DNA of 64,000 nt, taken from the NCBI RefSeq assembly GCF_021729085.1, contig NZ_JAJSAR010000001.1, forward strand, positions 248,001-312,000, read 5' to 3'. The stretch is from Pseudohongiella sp. O18. Its GTDB lineage: Bacteria > Pseudomonadota > Gammaproteobacteria > Pseudomonadales > Pseudohongiellaceae. The position numbers and the translations under genes are program-made. Below, piece by piece: positions 20,857 to 28,831 of the stretch; position 1 is the first letter of the stretch; each line of letters begins with the position of its first letter. The notes beneath the pieces are model-generated. The model was not told where the DNA came from and ran no database searches. It saw nothing but the letters and a program-made list of their open reading frames with translations.

Positions 20857-21243
20857 TCAGTGGGCCGCTGCGCAAGCATCCATATGACTTAACATGGTGC
20901 GGGCCTGTCGAAGAAGTTTAGGGTCGTTGCAATTACGAATCACGTCTAGGCTGGTGGCTATACAAACCTGCCGTATGTCTTCCCGGTCCGCCTCTGACAG
21001 GCTTGCCATGATTTCTGTATTCGTGGTTCCCGTTACCCTTAGCAACTCATCTGCATCAATGGGGACTACATCGGTATGAGCAGCCATGTCATCAGTTAGA
21101 GATTTACAAAACTCAATCGCTTCATCATGCTGATGGATTGGGAACACAAACTTCATCTTCCCTATACGCACCAGCAAGGCAACGTCACCCGTCAGCGGTT
21201 TAATGTCAGCAATGTGGTTACGCCCTGTTCGAATAATACTCAT
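20857..21243 (-). CDS. Island hypothetical protein, 128 aa
   Basis: Function not recognised. The N-terminal half (ADIKPLTGDVALLVRIGKMKFVFPIH) looks like beta-strands, and the C-terminal half is helical (EADREDIRQVCIATSLDVIRN). The start overlaps the previous stop as ATGA, so translation is coupled to the DUF5681-like gene. The next gene starts 2 bp after its stop. Three genes in this tight arrangement probably act together. Confidence 0.65.
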   Translation of the reverse strand: MSIIRTGRNHIADIKPLTGDVALLVRIGKMKFVFPIHQHDEAIEFCKSLTDDMAAHTDVVPIDADELLRVTGTTNTEIMASLSEADREDIRQVCIATSLDVIRNCNDPKLLRQARTMLSHMDACAAAH

Positions 21244-21707
21244 GTTTTCCCCTCCAATCGTGAAATTCTATCTTCCAGTTCGTCAATCTGTTTAATTGCA
21301 CCAAGCGCTCCAATGGCTTCGATGATCTGCTTCCCAATGTCAGCGGAAACCTCGCCACCAGCTATAGCCTGCAATACGGACTGGACTTGCTGGGCCAGTG
21401 GTGCGGACGAGTCAAAGTCAAACTCAACACGCTCCACTTGCGCCCGCAATGTAGGCATAACTCGGGAAAGGATCAGGCTTGCGGATTGAGCATCGCCGTC
21501 CAGCGCTTGCGCGACCATTTTGTCAACGATGCCTTGTGTATCGCTCAGGAGTCTTTGATTTAGCTTCGCCCGTGCATTCGAAATACCACGAGGTCTGCCG
21601 GAAGGGTTGGGACTTTTCATACCTCTTTTCCAGTTCGGATTACCTTTCTGTTGTTTCTTCTCATGCTGGTGTACCGCCAACCAGTCAGGTGATGCGGATG
21701 CGTCCAT
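21240..21707 (-). CDS. DUF5681-like protein, possible small-terminase-type
   Basis: A 155-residue protein with a basic N-terminus (KKQQKGNPNWKRGMKSP) followed by NPSGRPRGI, the pattern that marks DUF5681 proteins, which are frequent near phage terminase genes. The centre is helical (LNQRLLSDTQGIVDKMVAQALDGD), and the C-terminus ends in a short coiled coil (IDELEDRISRLEGK). GAGG lies upstream of the ATG at 21707. A DNA-packaging or DNA-binding role is an inference from the family setting only. Confidence 0.6.
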   Translation of the reverse strand: MDASASPDWLAVHQHEKKQQKGNPNWKRGMKSPNPSGRPRGISNARAKLNQRLLSDTQGIVDKMVAQALDGDAQSASLILSRVMPTLRAQVERVEFDFDSSAPLAQQVQSVLQAIAGGEVSADIGKQIIEAIGALGAIKQIDELEDRISRLEGKT

Positions 21708-21742
21708 ATGTGGCTACCTCTTTTTGATATATCACGGTTTTA

Positions 21743-22465
21743 TCAAATGCTCTTCTCACCGTTGATAATGAATGCCGCTTCGGAATCGTTCTTCGCTTGG
21801 CGTAGTGCCTGAACTACATCAGAACGAACGCCGATTGCCTTTTCTACCTCTTTGAAAACGAGGCCAGAACGAGTGTCAATCAGAGACTTGGCTGCCTTCA
21901 TAACTTTGAGCTTGCGTGCAACTTCGGGCGACTGTGCCTCGTGGAACATCTTGGCTCGCAATTGACGTTCGGTTTCGTTCAATCCGGACAAATAGGAAGG
22001 CGCTGCGAGAACTGCTGACAGCGTGACCACATCTCCATTGCGCTGCGCTTCCTCTAGAAATTTAGTACGGTTATCCAAACTCAGCGATTTTACATGAGCG
22101 CGAATTTCCTGAGAAATGCTGCTACTACCAGTCTGCTGAATCGGACCGGACAATTGAGCTTCAGTTGCCTGCACTGCTTTCTCCAGGTTCGCTCTAACAC
22201 TATCGAAGCGCCGGGTCACTTTCGATAGTATCCTCTGAGCATGGGTATCTGTGTGCATAATCTGCGCCGCTTCGTTCCATGATGGGTGTTTCCGAGCTGA
22301 CTCCCTCGCCGTACGAATTGAATGTATCCCCTCATACGCTTCCGAAAATGCAGTTTGAACTGGCCCAACGTAGGGGGCAGTTGTCTCGTCATAGCCTTCG
22401 AGACTCTCGACGTTCTTAGGATGAAGCGCGGGCGTGATCTGTTCGTGAATATCCACTTCTGACAT
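21743..22465 (-). CDS. Island hypothetical protein, 240 aa
   Basis: I do not recognise a family. The protein is acidic and mostly helical, with a long central helix-rich region (HAQRILSKVTRRFDSVRANLEKAVQ) and no membrane segment or catalytic motif. AGGAG lies 7 bp before the ATG. It is separated from the replication gene by a 532-bp non-coding stretch and from the DUF5681-like gene by 35 bp, so it probably heads a four-gene operon 21743-20534. Confidence 0.65.
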   Translation of the reverse strand: MSEVDIHEQITPALHPKNVESLEGYDETTAPYVGPVQTAFSEAYEGIHSIRTARESARKHPSWNEAAQIMHTDTHAQRILSKVTRRFDSVRANLEKAVQATEAQLSGPIQQTGSSSISQEIRAHVKSLSLDNRTKFLEEAQRNGDVVTLSAVLAAPSYLSGLNETERQLRAKMFHEAQSPEVARKLKVMKAAKSLIDTRSGLVFKEVEKAIGVRSDVVQALRQAKNDSEAAFIINGEKSI

Positions 22466-22997
22466 TGTGTTATCTCCTGATAAAATTTACCGTTAATTAC
22501 TTTTCCCTTACAGCATATGGCAAAAACAAAAACTTCTACTAATAAAACAATTTGTTGCCACCAAATAACAAGTAACTACCTGTTAGTTGTTCTGGAACCC
22601 ATCCCTGATAACCACAATTTTCGGCGCGAAAGCAGCCACGCCGTGAGCCGCTATACGGTGTCGCCAGCACCAATGCACCAGCTACACTGCGAACGTGGCC
22701 CCTGCCGCCGCTGGTGCAGCGCAATCTACAGCGCTATACCCTAGCCAGCACGAATATTTTCTTGCAGCTATCGCGCCCGAGCAGTAGCGGCATGAATTTA
22801 CGAGCCAAGCTGAGTTATTTAGAAATTTAAAGATTTAGAGAGCCGCAATGAGGCCAGTAAACACTGAAAACAATTACCCTATTTAAATTTCTAAATTTCT
22901 AAAATTTAATGCAATGCCCAGCGTTTCCGCAGTTGGTAGCCGATCACTTGTTTAGATAGCTGTTTAACTTTTTAGAAAGACTAAACGTCATCAGTCC
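22466..22997. other. 532-bp non-coding island stretch with AT-rich repeats
   Basis: No credible gene. It holds a perfect 15-bp inverted repeat, ATTTAGAAATTTAAA (22817-22831) and TTTAAATTTCTAAAT (22882-22896), and two tandem AAATTTCT units (22885-22900). A second inverted repeat is TGCACCAGC (22674-22682) with GCTGGTGCA (22710-22718). The sequence from 22810 to 22910 is far more AT-rich than its flanks. It lies just behind the replication-type gene; an origin or a promoter region for the hypothetical operon is possible. Confidence 0.5.
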
Positions 22998-24476
22998 CTA
23001 TGGGATCTTCATGATTCGGTAACATTCACCATGTTCTTTAAAGTCGTCAAACATCTTTTCCTTTTTACACTTCATGATATAGCCGCTTAGACATAGGCTT
23101 TGCAATGTCTGATCCAGAGCCTTAGTTGCGCGTAACGGGTGTCCTGAGAATGCTGGTAGTGATGCTGTACGTTTCTGCAAGTAGCTACGCTCGATGATGC
23201 CTCGTACTCGAAGCTCTTCAGACGTCTTGTAGCCAATGGCAGGTGGCTTTTTGAGATAGTCTTTCATAATGGTGAGTATCTTGGATTCACGCACTTGGTC
23301 GCCCTCGCCTACGTCCCCGCTTTCAAGCCGTCTCGTAAAAACAGCGATGTCACGCCTGACAAGATCGATGGCCCATGTCGCGTGTAGTGTGGTCATAACG
23401 GGGTGAAGATGGTTGTCAGCCACCGCCAGAAGGGAAGCGACCCGTAGTGCTTTCAAATGGGCGCGGTTCCACATCTGCCGACGCGCTTCATCGTCAGTGG
23501 CGTTGATAGCGTCGTCGCATTCAATGTCGAAAGCATCCAACATATCCCACGCTGCGGCGTCAGAGTCGACTGCTTGGTATTCGTCCCGCTCTCGCAGCGT
23601 GCGGGCTTGTGTGGCCAGCCCTGCAAACCACTGCCCAGACTGTTCAGGGATAGAGGTCAACCGGTTCTTGTTGGCTCGGGGGCGCTCTCCGTTATATTCA
23701 ATGACGGTAAGACGCGACATAAAGCCGTCCTCCATCATGTCGTCCGTCAGCGCTTGGTGGAAGGTACCTGGCGTTGAGTCACCGATCAGGCTATATGCGG
23801 CGCCGCCCAATATCGGTTTGTTGTTTTTCTCGTCGCTATAGGTAATGCCTCCAGCCACGGACTGCGGACCGGATTTCGCGTATAGCTTTGTCATCACCGT
23901 CCGTAGCTCTTGCAGTGCAGAGTCTTTCGGATTACTCATCCGCTTTAGTTTCCGTCCGAACTCACTTGCAATATGTGTGAAACATGGACTGCGGGAAATC
24001 GCTCCTATCAGAGCCTGCCCTGATGCGTAATCCGAAAAGTCATAGAAGGTTCCAACATTGGACTCCCAGCGGTTGGCACCTTTGACAAAAAGTGAAATGC
24101 CCTCTGCCATAGTCTCCTTGCCAATACCACTCCTCGCCAGCAGCACGACATAGACGTTAAGGCCACTTCCCGTTGGAGTGAGCCATGATCGACCGCAGAC
24201 ACCGGCCAGCAGTCCCAGCGCTGACACGATCGCCACCTCCCACACGGGTCGAGGAGCACTGTGGTAAATGACTTGAGCTATCTCCCCTGCTTTACCCGGA
24301 GGTAGTTGGAGAGCGACTTCTGGTGCGGGCGCTGTGGCGGGCGCATCCTCGATAACGGGAGATTCATACCTGTGTTCGACTTCCTTCGACTTTGCCTCAA
24401 AGGCAGCCCTGTTGATTGTTACGCCGCTGTCTTGCCAGAAGATACCGGCGCTCGGGTTATCAGTACGCTTACCCAT
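22998..24476 (-). CDS. DUF3987-type replication/primase-helicase protein
   Basis: A 492-residue protein of the DUF3987 type, found in plasmids, prophages and integrative elements as a primase-helicase-like replication factor. After a variable N-terminus, residues about 80-130 hold hydrophobic helices, then VLLARSGIGKET, a Walker-A-like P-loop. SLIGDSTPGTFHQAL and DGFMSRLTVIEYNGERP are conserved core pieces, and the C-terminal 100 residues look like a winged helix. The ATG at 24476 follows GGGAGG; a longer in-frame start at 24542 lacks support. Its start overlaps the upstream small ORF by 8 bp. Confidence 0.75.
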   Translation of the reverse strand: MGKRTDNPSAGIFWQDSGVTINRAAFEAKSKEVEHRYESPVIEDAPATAPAPEVALQLPPGKAGEIAQVIYHSAPRPVWEVAIVSALGLLAGVCGRSWLTPTGSGLNVYVVLLARSGIGKETMAEGISLFVKGANRWESNVGTFYDFSDYASGQALIGAISRSPCFTHIASEFGRKLKRMSNPKDSALQELRTVMTKLYAKSGPQSVAGGITYSDEKNNKPILGGAAYSLIGDSTPGTFHQALTDDMMEDGFMSRLTVIEYNGERPRANKNRLTSIPEQSGQWFAGLATQARTLRERDEYQAVDSDAAAWDMLDAFDIECDDAINATDDEARRQMWNRAHLKALRVASLLAVADNHLHPVMTTLHATWAIDLVRRDIAVFTRRLESGDVGEGDQVRESKILTIMKDYLKKPPAIGYKTSEELRVRGIIERSYLQKRTASLPAFSGHPLRATKALDQTLQSLCLSGYIMKCKKEKMFDDFKEHGECYRIMKIP

Positions 24477-24645
24477 GCAGCACCTCCCGCGACTGTGTCG
24501 CGCTGCCGCTGGCTGGGGCCGCTTTCGCGACCGTGGCGCCATAAGGGTATTGGCTACCCTGTGCGCGGGCCTGTGGGTGCTGCTGCTCGGCTTGCGAATA
24601 ATCCAAGACTCTTAAACGTGCGTTTGCTATAGTGGGGTTGTCCAT
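24469..24645 (-). CDS. Small island ORF, 58 aa, coupled to the replication gene
   Basis: Begins MDNPTIANARLRVLDYSQ at ATG 24645, with AGAGGG upstream, and its stop overlaps the start region of the DUF3987 gene (ATGGGTAA). No family recognised. It may be a leader or a small accessory protein that couples translation of the replication gene. A GTG start at 24678 would add 11 residues but lies inside a hairpin. Confidence 0.45.
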   Translation of the reverse strand: MDNPTIANARLRVLDYSQAEQQHPQARAQGSQYPYGATVAKAAPASGSATQSREVLHG

Positions 24646-24658
24646 TAGTAAGCCCTCT

Positions 24659-24686
24659 ACCAGCCGGTGCGCCAACACCGGCTGGT
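24659..24686 (-). promoter_or_regulatory. 11-bp hairpin before the replication genes
   Basis: ACCAGCCGGTG (24659-24669) and CACCGGCTGGT (24676-24686) form a perfect stem with a 6-nt loop. On the minus strand it lies directly before the AGAGGG ribosome site of the 58-codon ORF. No T-run follows. It could be a dimer operator or an RNA structure that limits expression of the replication genes. Confidence 0.5.
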
Positions 24687-24776
24687 TCCTACCTGTCTTA
24701 TTTGCGTCTTACACGAGGCGTTGGCGGCTCCGCGCAGCGCTTGTAATGCTTCAACTTTCTAAGCGTCGAACAGCTT

Positions 24777-24992
24777 CTATATAGGAACCTGTTCGAACTC
24801 GACGCGCTGAGATTCCAGGAAGGCGTCAAGGTCTGCCACCTTGTATGTGCAGCACTTGCCGTTCTTGTAGTACGGAGGCCCTTTTTTCTGGCTGGCCCAG
24901 ACAGTAAGGGTGTTGTAGGTATTGCCGAGATATTCGGCGGCTTCGCGGCGACTGAGGCGGTCGGTAGGATTGAGCGTGGTAAAGTCGGTCAT
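24777..24992 (-). CDS. AlpA-like/excisionase-type HTH protein
   Basis: A 71-residue protein of the MerR-like excisionase/AlpA type: RLSRREAAEYLGNTYNTLTVWAS is the helix-turn-helix and PPYYKNGKCCTYKVADLDAFLES is the typical wing and last helix. Such proteins activate or direct excision of integrative elements, acting with the integrase. GGAG lies 10 bp before the ATG. It is next to the integrase on the same strand, the usual location. Confidence 0.85.
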   Translation of the reverse strand: MTDFTTLNPTDRLSRREAAEYLGNTYNTLTVWASQKKGPPYYKNGKCCTYKVADLDAFLESQRVEFEQVPI

Positions 24993-25035
24993 TGCGGATA
25001 ATCTCCGATCGACCTACCGACTGCACAAACTAAAA

Positions 25036-25096
25036 TGGGCAGTGCGGCAGGCACCGGCATCTGTTTCCAGATACCTGATACCCGCCACACTGCCCA
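25036..25096. repeat. Imperfect inverted repeat before alpA-like gene
   Basis: TGGGCAGTGCGGC (25036-25048) and GCCACACTGCCCA (25084-25096) pair over 12 of 13 positions around a 35-bp spacer, 44 bp upstream of the AlpA-like start. It could be a regulatory or recombination-directionality site for the element. Confidence 0.45.
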
Positions 25097-25273
25097 TGCA
25101 GTGCTTCTCGTAGTTTCGTTCCATCCTGGTCATACTCGACCGGGTGTAGCGTCACGCTGGAACGGGAAGCGGAAAAATTAGTTGGGGCAACTATACCAAA
25201 CTAAATGCGCCCATGTTTGATTATTTTTACTCTAAACCAAGTCGAGTACTTCATCAAGAATCTGCACACCCTG

Positions 25274-26542
25274 TCAGGCTTCTTTAGTTGCTTTAAGCGC
25301 CTGCGCCTCGATCCAATCCGCGATGGTTTGAACGTCCGGCAGCAGGTACCGTAAGTTCTTCGACTGCGTGTAGTGCTTGAGCGTGATCGACTGCGGCTTG
25401 TGGTTTTTGAGCAGCTCCGCCTTCCACAGCTCCACCCTGCATTCGATAGCAAGCGCATTGAAAGTGCGCCTGAGGTCGTGTTGGCGCAGGTGCAACCCGG
25501 CCACTTCGCTGACCATTCGCATCGTGCCCAATGCGTCCTGCATGTATCCGACTTTTGACTTAGCCCGCGACGGGAATACATACTCCTGATTCTCCCTACG
25601 AGCTTGATACCGAGCCGACAATATAGCGTGGAGCTGGCGGCTCATTGGGATGGTTATTACGTTGTGGTTTTTAGTCTCCACGAAAGTGAAGCAAGGTATT
25701 TCGTCATCGAGATTCACATGCCCCCATTTTAGCTTCGACGCCTCGCCAATTCGTGCCCCTGTGAGGATTAGAAACATTACAAGATGAGCAGCGGTAGCAT
25801 CGGCGGGGTGGAAGCGCTCCGTGTCCGTGCGTGTGGTTAGTAGTTGCCACACCTGACCCATCTTTTCCAGAGGGAGGATCTCCTCGCGGGCGTGCTCGGC
25901 ATTCCATTTGGTACTATTGAATGCCTGCACGACTGGGTTGAATGGTAGGATCGGATAAGACCCGTCCGGGGCCATATTCGTCTCGCGCGCCCAGTTGCAG
26001 AGCGCGCGAAGATTCCGAAACACCTGATTAGCCTGACTTGGGCTTATCTTGGACATTTCCCTAAAACGCTTCGCGCAGGCGTCACGCGTAATGTTGACCA
26101 CAGGTTTATCAGCCCAGTCAGCGAGACGCTTTGTTACGCACTTTTCAATGTCTTCTTTGCTGCGAGGGCGAAGCGGACCATGTTTTGTGCGCTTGTTCTC
26201 AATGTAGTCCTCCATGACGTCCCGGAGAGTCAGCTTCTGAGCTTGACGCTGCCGCCTTTCCGTCTGCGGGTCTTTCCCGTCGTGCATCTCGCTCATGCGA
26301 TCCAACGCCCGCTTTCGAGCTTCACCACAATCAAGCAGATGACAGGGACCAATTGTGAATCGTTTCTCCTTCCCCGTACCCCTTACAACCTTTTGAACGA
26401 CATACGACTTGTACCCTTTTGCGGTGACCCTTACACCGAAGCCGCCCAAGCTGCTACACCAATGAAATTTCTGCCCTTTTTCAGGAACAGGTAAGGCCTC
26501 AACCGCCTTGTTTGACAGCTTAACTCTCTTAGCCTCAGACAT
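25274..26542 (-). CDS. Tyrosine-recombinase integrase
   Basis: A 422-residue P4-type integrase. The N-terminal DUF4102-like arm-binding region (KAVEALPVPEKGQKFHWCSSLGGFGVRVTAKG) is followed by a SAM-like core-binding domain (about 95-190) and a catalytic domain. Catalytic residues are visible: Arg in LTGARIGEASKL, the HDLRR box, His in LLKNH, and Tyr in LKHYTQ. The ATG at 26542 follows GAGGG; an extension to 26590 lacks support. It lies 160 bp from the right att repeat and reads away from it, as is usual for tRNA-targeting elements. Confidence 0.93.
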   Translation of the reverse strand: MSEAKRVKLSNKAVEALPVPEKGQKFHWCSSLGGFGVRVTAKGYKSYVVQKVVRGTGKEKRFTIGPCHLLDCGEARKRALDRMSEMHDGKDPQTERRQRQAQKLTLRDVMEDYIENKRTKHGPLRPRSKEDIEKCVTKRLADWADKPVVNITRDACAKRFREMSKISPSQANQVFRNLRALCNWARETNMAPDGSYPILPFNPVVQAFNSTKWNAEHAREEILPLEKMGQVWQLLTTRTDTERFHPADATAAHLVMFLILTGARIGEASKLKWGHVNLDDEIPCFTFVETKNHNVITIPMSRQLHAILSARYQARRENQEYVFPSRAKSKVGYMQDALGTMRMVSEVAGLHLRQHDLRRTFNALAIECRVELWKAELLKNHKPQSITLKHYTQSKNLRYLLPDVQTIADWIEAQALKATKEA

Positions 26543-26702
26543 GCTTCTACCCTCATGACACCGTGTAAGGGCTAGTGTAAGAGGTTTCAATATAGATCTG
26601 CAAATGACTATTTAGAGAAGTAAATACGTATATTACTGTTTTATATAGTTTTATATGGGCGTGTTTAGTCAGGCTTAGGTGAGCTAATAGCCAGATCAAC
26701 TA

Positions 26703-26748
26703 ACTCATAATCCGTTGGTCCCTGGTTCGAGTCCAGGTGGGCCCACCA
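26703..26748 (+). repeat. attR: 46-bp tRNA 3'-half direct repeat
   Basis: Identical to 18628-18673. It starts with the ACTCATAAT anticodon-loop core and ends with CCA. The flank TCTTTTTTG directly after it (26749-26757) is probably the native downstream T-run of the host tRNA, now 8 kb from the gene. The minus strand of this repeat encodes the C-terminus of the neighbouring TRAP permease. Confidence 0.92.
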
Positions 26749-28777
26749 TCTTTTTTGCAGTTTTCTGTAGTAACTCCTTTTTGTTTTGCCAGTGCTGCCA
26801 AAATATCACTCCTACCAAAAGACTGGCTCCTCCCAAATGCCACATCCAGGACAATGGTGCCCAGATCAGCAGATAGGCAGCCACTGCCAGCATCGCAGCC
26901 TGAACCAGGTTTAGCCGACGCGATGTCCGCCATTGTAGCAACGCGCACATAGCGTAGAGCCCCATTGACGCCCAGACGAATATCTCGATCCGTTGTGGCC
27001 AGCTGCCAGTAATCAGTGGCGTGTAGGCAAACAGCAGTGGCACCAGGTAAAGCCCTTTGGCAAGCTTCCACGATGTAATTGACGTCGCCACCGGTTTCGA
27101 ACCGGCAATTGCGGCAGCGGCGAACGACGCCAGCGCGATAGGAGGCGTTACGTTGCTGTCCTGGGACAACCAGAAAATAATCAGATGGGCGCTCAGCAAC
27201 ATGCCAGTCACCAGTGCCGGACTGAGAAGCTCGGCACGCAGCAACTGGCGCATTTCCAGCGGCATTTCACGCAGGGCAACCACGGCATCGCCACCCCACA
27301 GATTAAGTGTGGCTATAACGTTGCCTGGCAGATCCGGTGCCGTCAGCGCCTGCAGCATTTGTTCATACGCGATCAGGTCAAACAGAATGGGCGCGGACAA
27401 GGTTGCCAGAACGATATAGGAAGCAGTGACGGGCAATCCCAGGCCTAACACCAGCGAGGCGAGCGCTATCAGCACCAGCGCCACAAACAGACTGCCGTTG
27501 GCCCACTCCACAATCATCAGTGAAAATGCATTACCCACGCCGGTGGTCACTACCACACTGATCAGAATACCTACAGCGACCAACAGCAGCGCGGTAGACA
27601 GGGCGGTTCTCACAGCATCCACAGTCGCTTCAAAAATATCTTCCCACTCCATGGGTGTCGCCGACAGCCAGGAGGAAACTATCACCAGCACGGTGGCCAC
27701 GACTGCCGCTCGAATCGGTGTATAACCAACGAATAACATGACGACAAGGCTGCCCAATGGAATCAGGAAATGCCAACCCTGCCTGACCACACGCCACATG
27801 CTTTCGTGGTCGCCTTTCTGATCAGCTTTCAACCCCAGGCGCTGGGCTTCGATACGCACAAAATAGAATACTGTCAGGTAGTACAAAAGCGCTGGCAGCA
27901 GCGACACAGCAATGATGGTCTGGTACGAAATTTGTGTATACCCGGCCATCACAAAAGCACCGGCCCCCATGATGGGTGGCATCAGCGCACCGCCGGTAGA
28001 GGCGGCAGCTTCTACACCCGCTGCAAACTTTGGACTGAACCCGGAGCGCTTCATCATCGGTATCGTGATGCAGCCGGTCGAAACCGTGTTGGCGACCGCA
28101 GAGCCGGAAACAGATCCCATCAAGCCGGAGCCCACAACCGCCACAATGCCAGCCCCACCGGTGAAACGTCCTGCCAGGCAGCGGGCAAAATTGACGATAA
28201 AATCGCCCGCGCCGGAGCGCAGCAGGAAGGATCCGAACAGGATAAACATAAAGACAAAAGTGGCAGAAATATTGGCCGTGGATCCGAACATGCCCTCCTC
28301 GCCGAAGTAGGTTCGGTACAGCACGGTTTCCAGACTTAAACCCGGGAAGGAAAAGACGCCGTTAATATAGCGGCCCAGGAACAGGATATAGCTGAGAGAA
28401 ACGGCAATCAGAATCGGCATGAACCAGCCGGTGGTGCGTCGGGTGAACTCGGCCGCCAATACCACCGCCGTCACGGTGACCAGATAGTCCGACCAGATAA
28501 ATTCTGCCTCGCGAGCGTAAAGGGCATTTTCAAACAGGATGATATAGGCCGCCACCAATACCGCCAGTATGGCCAGCATAATATTGACAACTCTCATCGC
28601 CAATGCCGGTTGGTTGTTCGCTGGGCCGGATTCATTGGCAGACAATGCGCAAAGCGCCGCAAAACCACCAAAGTGAATGGCTGAGAACCACAACTCTGGA
28701 AGCGCAGCGGTCACATTGGCATAAACATGAAACAGGGCGAACAGAAAGGCAGACCATTTGAGCAGCGGATGTTTCAT
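26705..28777 (-). CDS. TRAP transporter fused 4TM-12TM permease
   Basis: A 690-residue fusion of the small and large membrane subunits of a TRAP transporter (DctMQ/TAXI type). The large-subunit signatures are clear: GSGLMGSVSGSAVANTVSTG near residue 220 and EAAASTGGALMPPIMGAGAF near 260, repeated as LGLGLPVTASYIVLATL later. The ATG at 28777 is chosen over TTG 28783. No solute-binding protein gene lies beside it, so the substrate is open. The last 13 or so codons (VGPPGLEPGTNGL) are antisense to the tRNA 3' half and the stop lies in the anticodon-loop core. Confidence 0.88.
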   Translation of the reverse strand: MKHPLLKWSAFLFALFHVYANVTAALPELWFSAIHFGGFAALCALSANESGPANNQPALAMRVVNIMLAILAVLVAAYIILFENALYAREAEFIWSDYLVTVTAVVLAAEFTRRTTGWFMPILIAVSLSYILFLGRYINGVFSFPGLSLETVLYRTYFGEEGMFGSTANISATFVFMFILFGSFLLRSGAGDFIVNFARCLAGRFTGGAGIVAVVGSGLMGSVSGSAVANTVSTGCITIPMMKRSGFSPKFAAGVEAAASTGGALMPPIMGAGAFVMAGYTQISYQTIIAVSLLPALLYYLTVFYFVRIEAQRLGLKADQKGDHESMWRVVRQGWHFLIPLGSLVVMLFVGYTPIRAAVVATVLVIVSSWLSATPMEWEDIFEATVDAVRTALSTALLLVAVGILISVVVTTGVGNAFSLMIVEWANGSLFVALVLIALASLVLGLGLPVTASYIVLATLSAPILFDLIAYEQMLQALTAPDLPGNVIATLNLWGGDAVVALREMPLEMRQLLRAELLSPALVTGMLLSAHLIIFWLSQDSNVTPPIALASFAAAAIAGSKPVATSITSWKLAKGLYLVPLLFAYTPLITGSWPQRIEIFVWASMGLYAMCALLQWRTSRRLNLVQAAMLAVAAYLLIWAPLSWMWHLGGASLLVGVIFWQHWQNKKELLQKTAKKMVGPPGLEPGTNGL

Positions 28778-28831
28778 AAACAAAACCTGTTTTACCTGTA
28801 CATCAATCGCAGAGCAAAGTAATCGTATGTC

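Noticed and set aside
25201-25581. 126-codon Arg/Ser-rich ORF near the integrase end
   Set aside because: It is an out-of-frame shadow of the integrase C-terminal domain.
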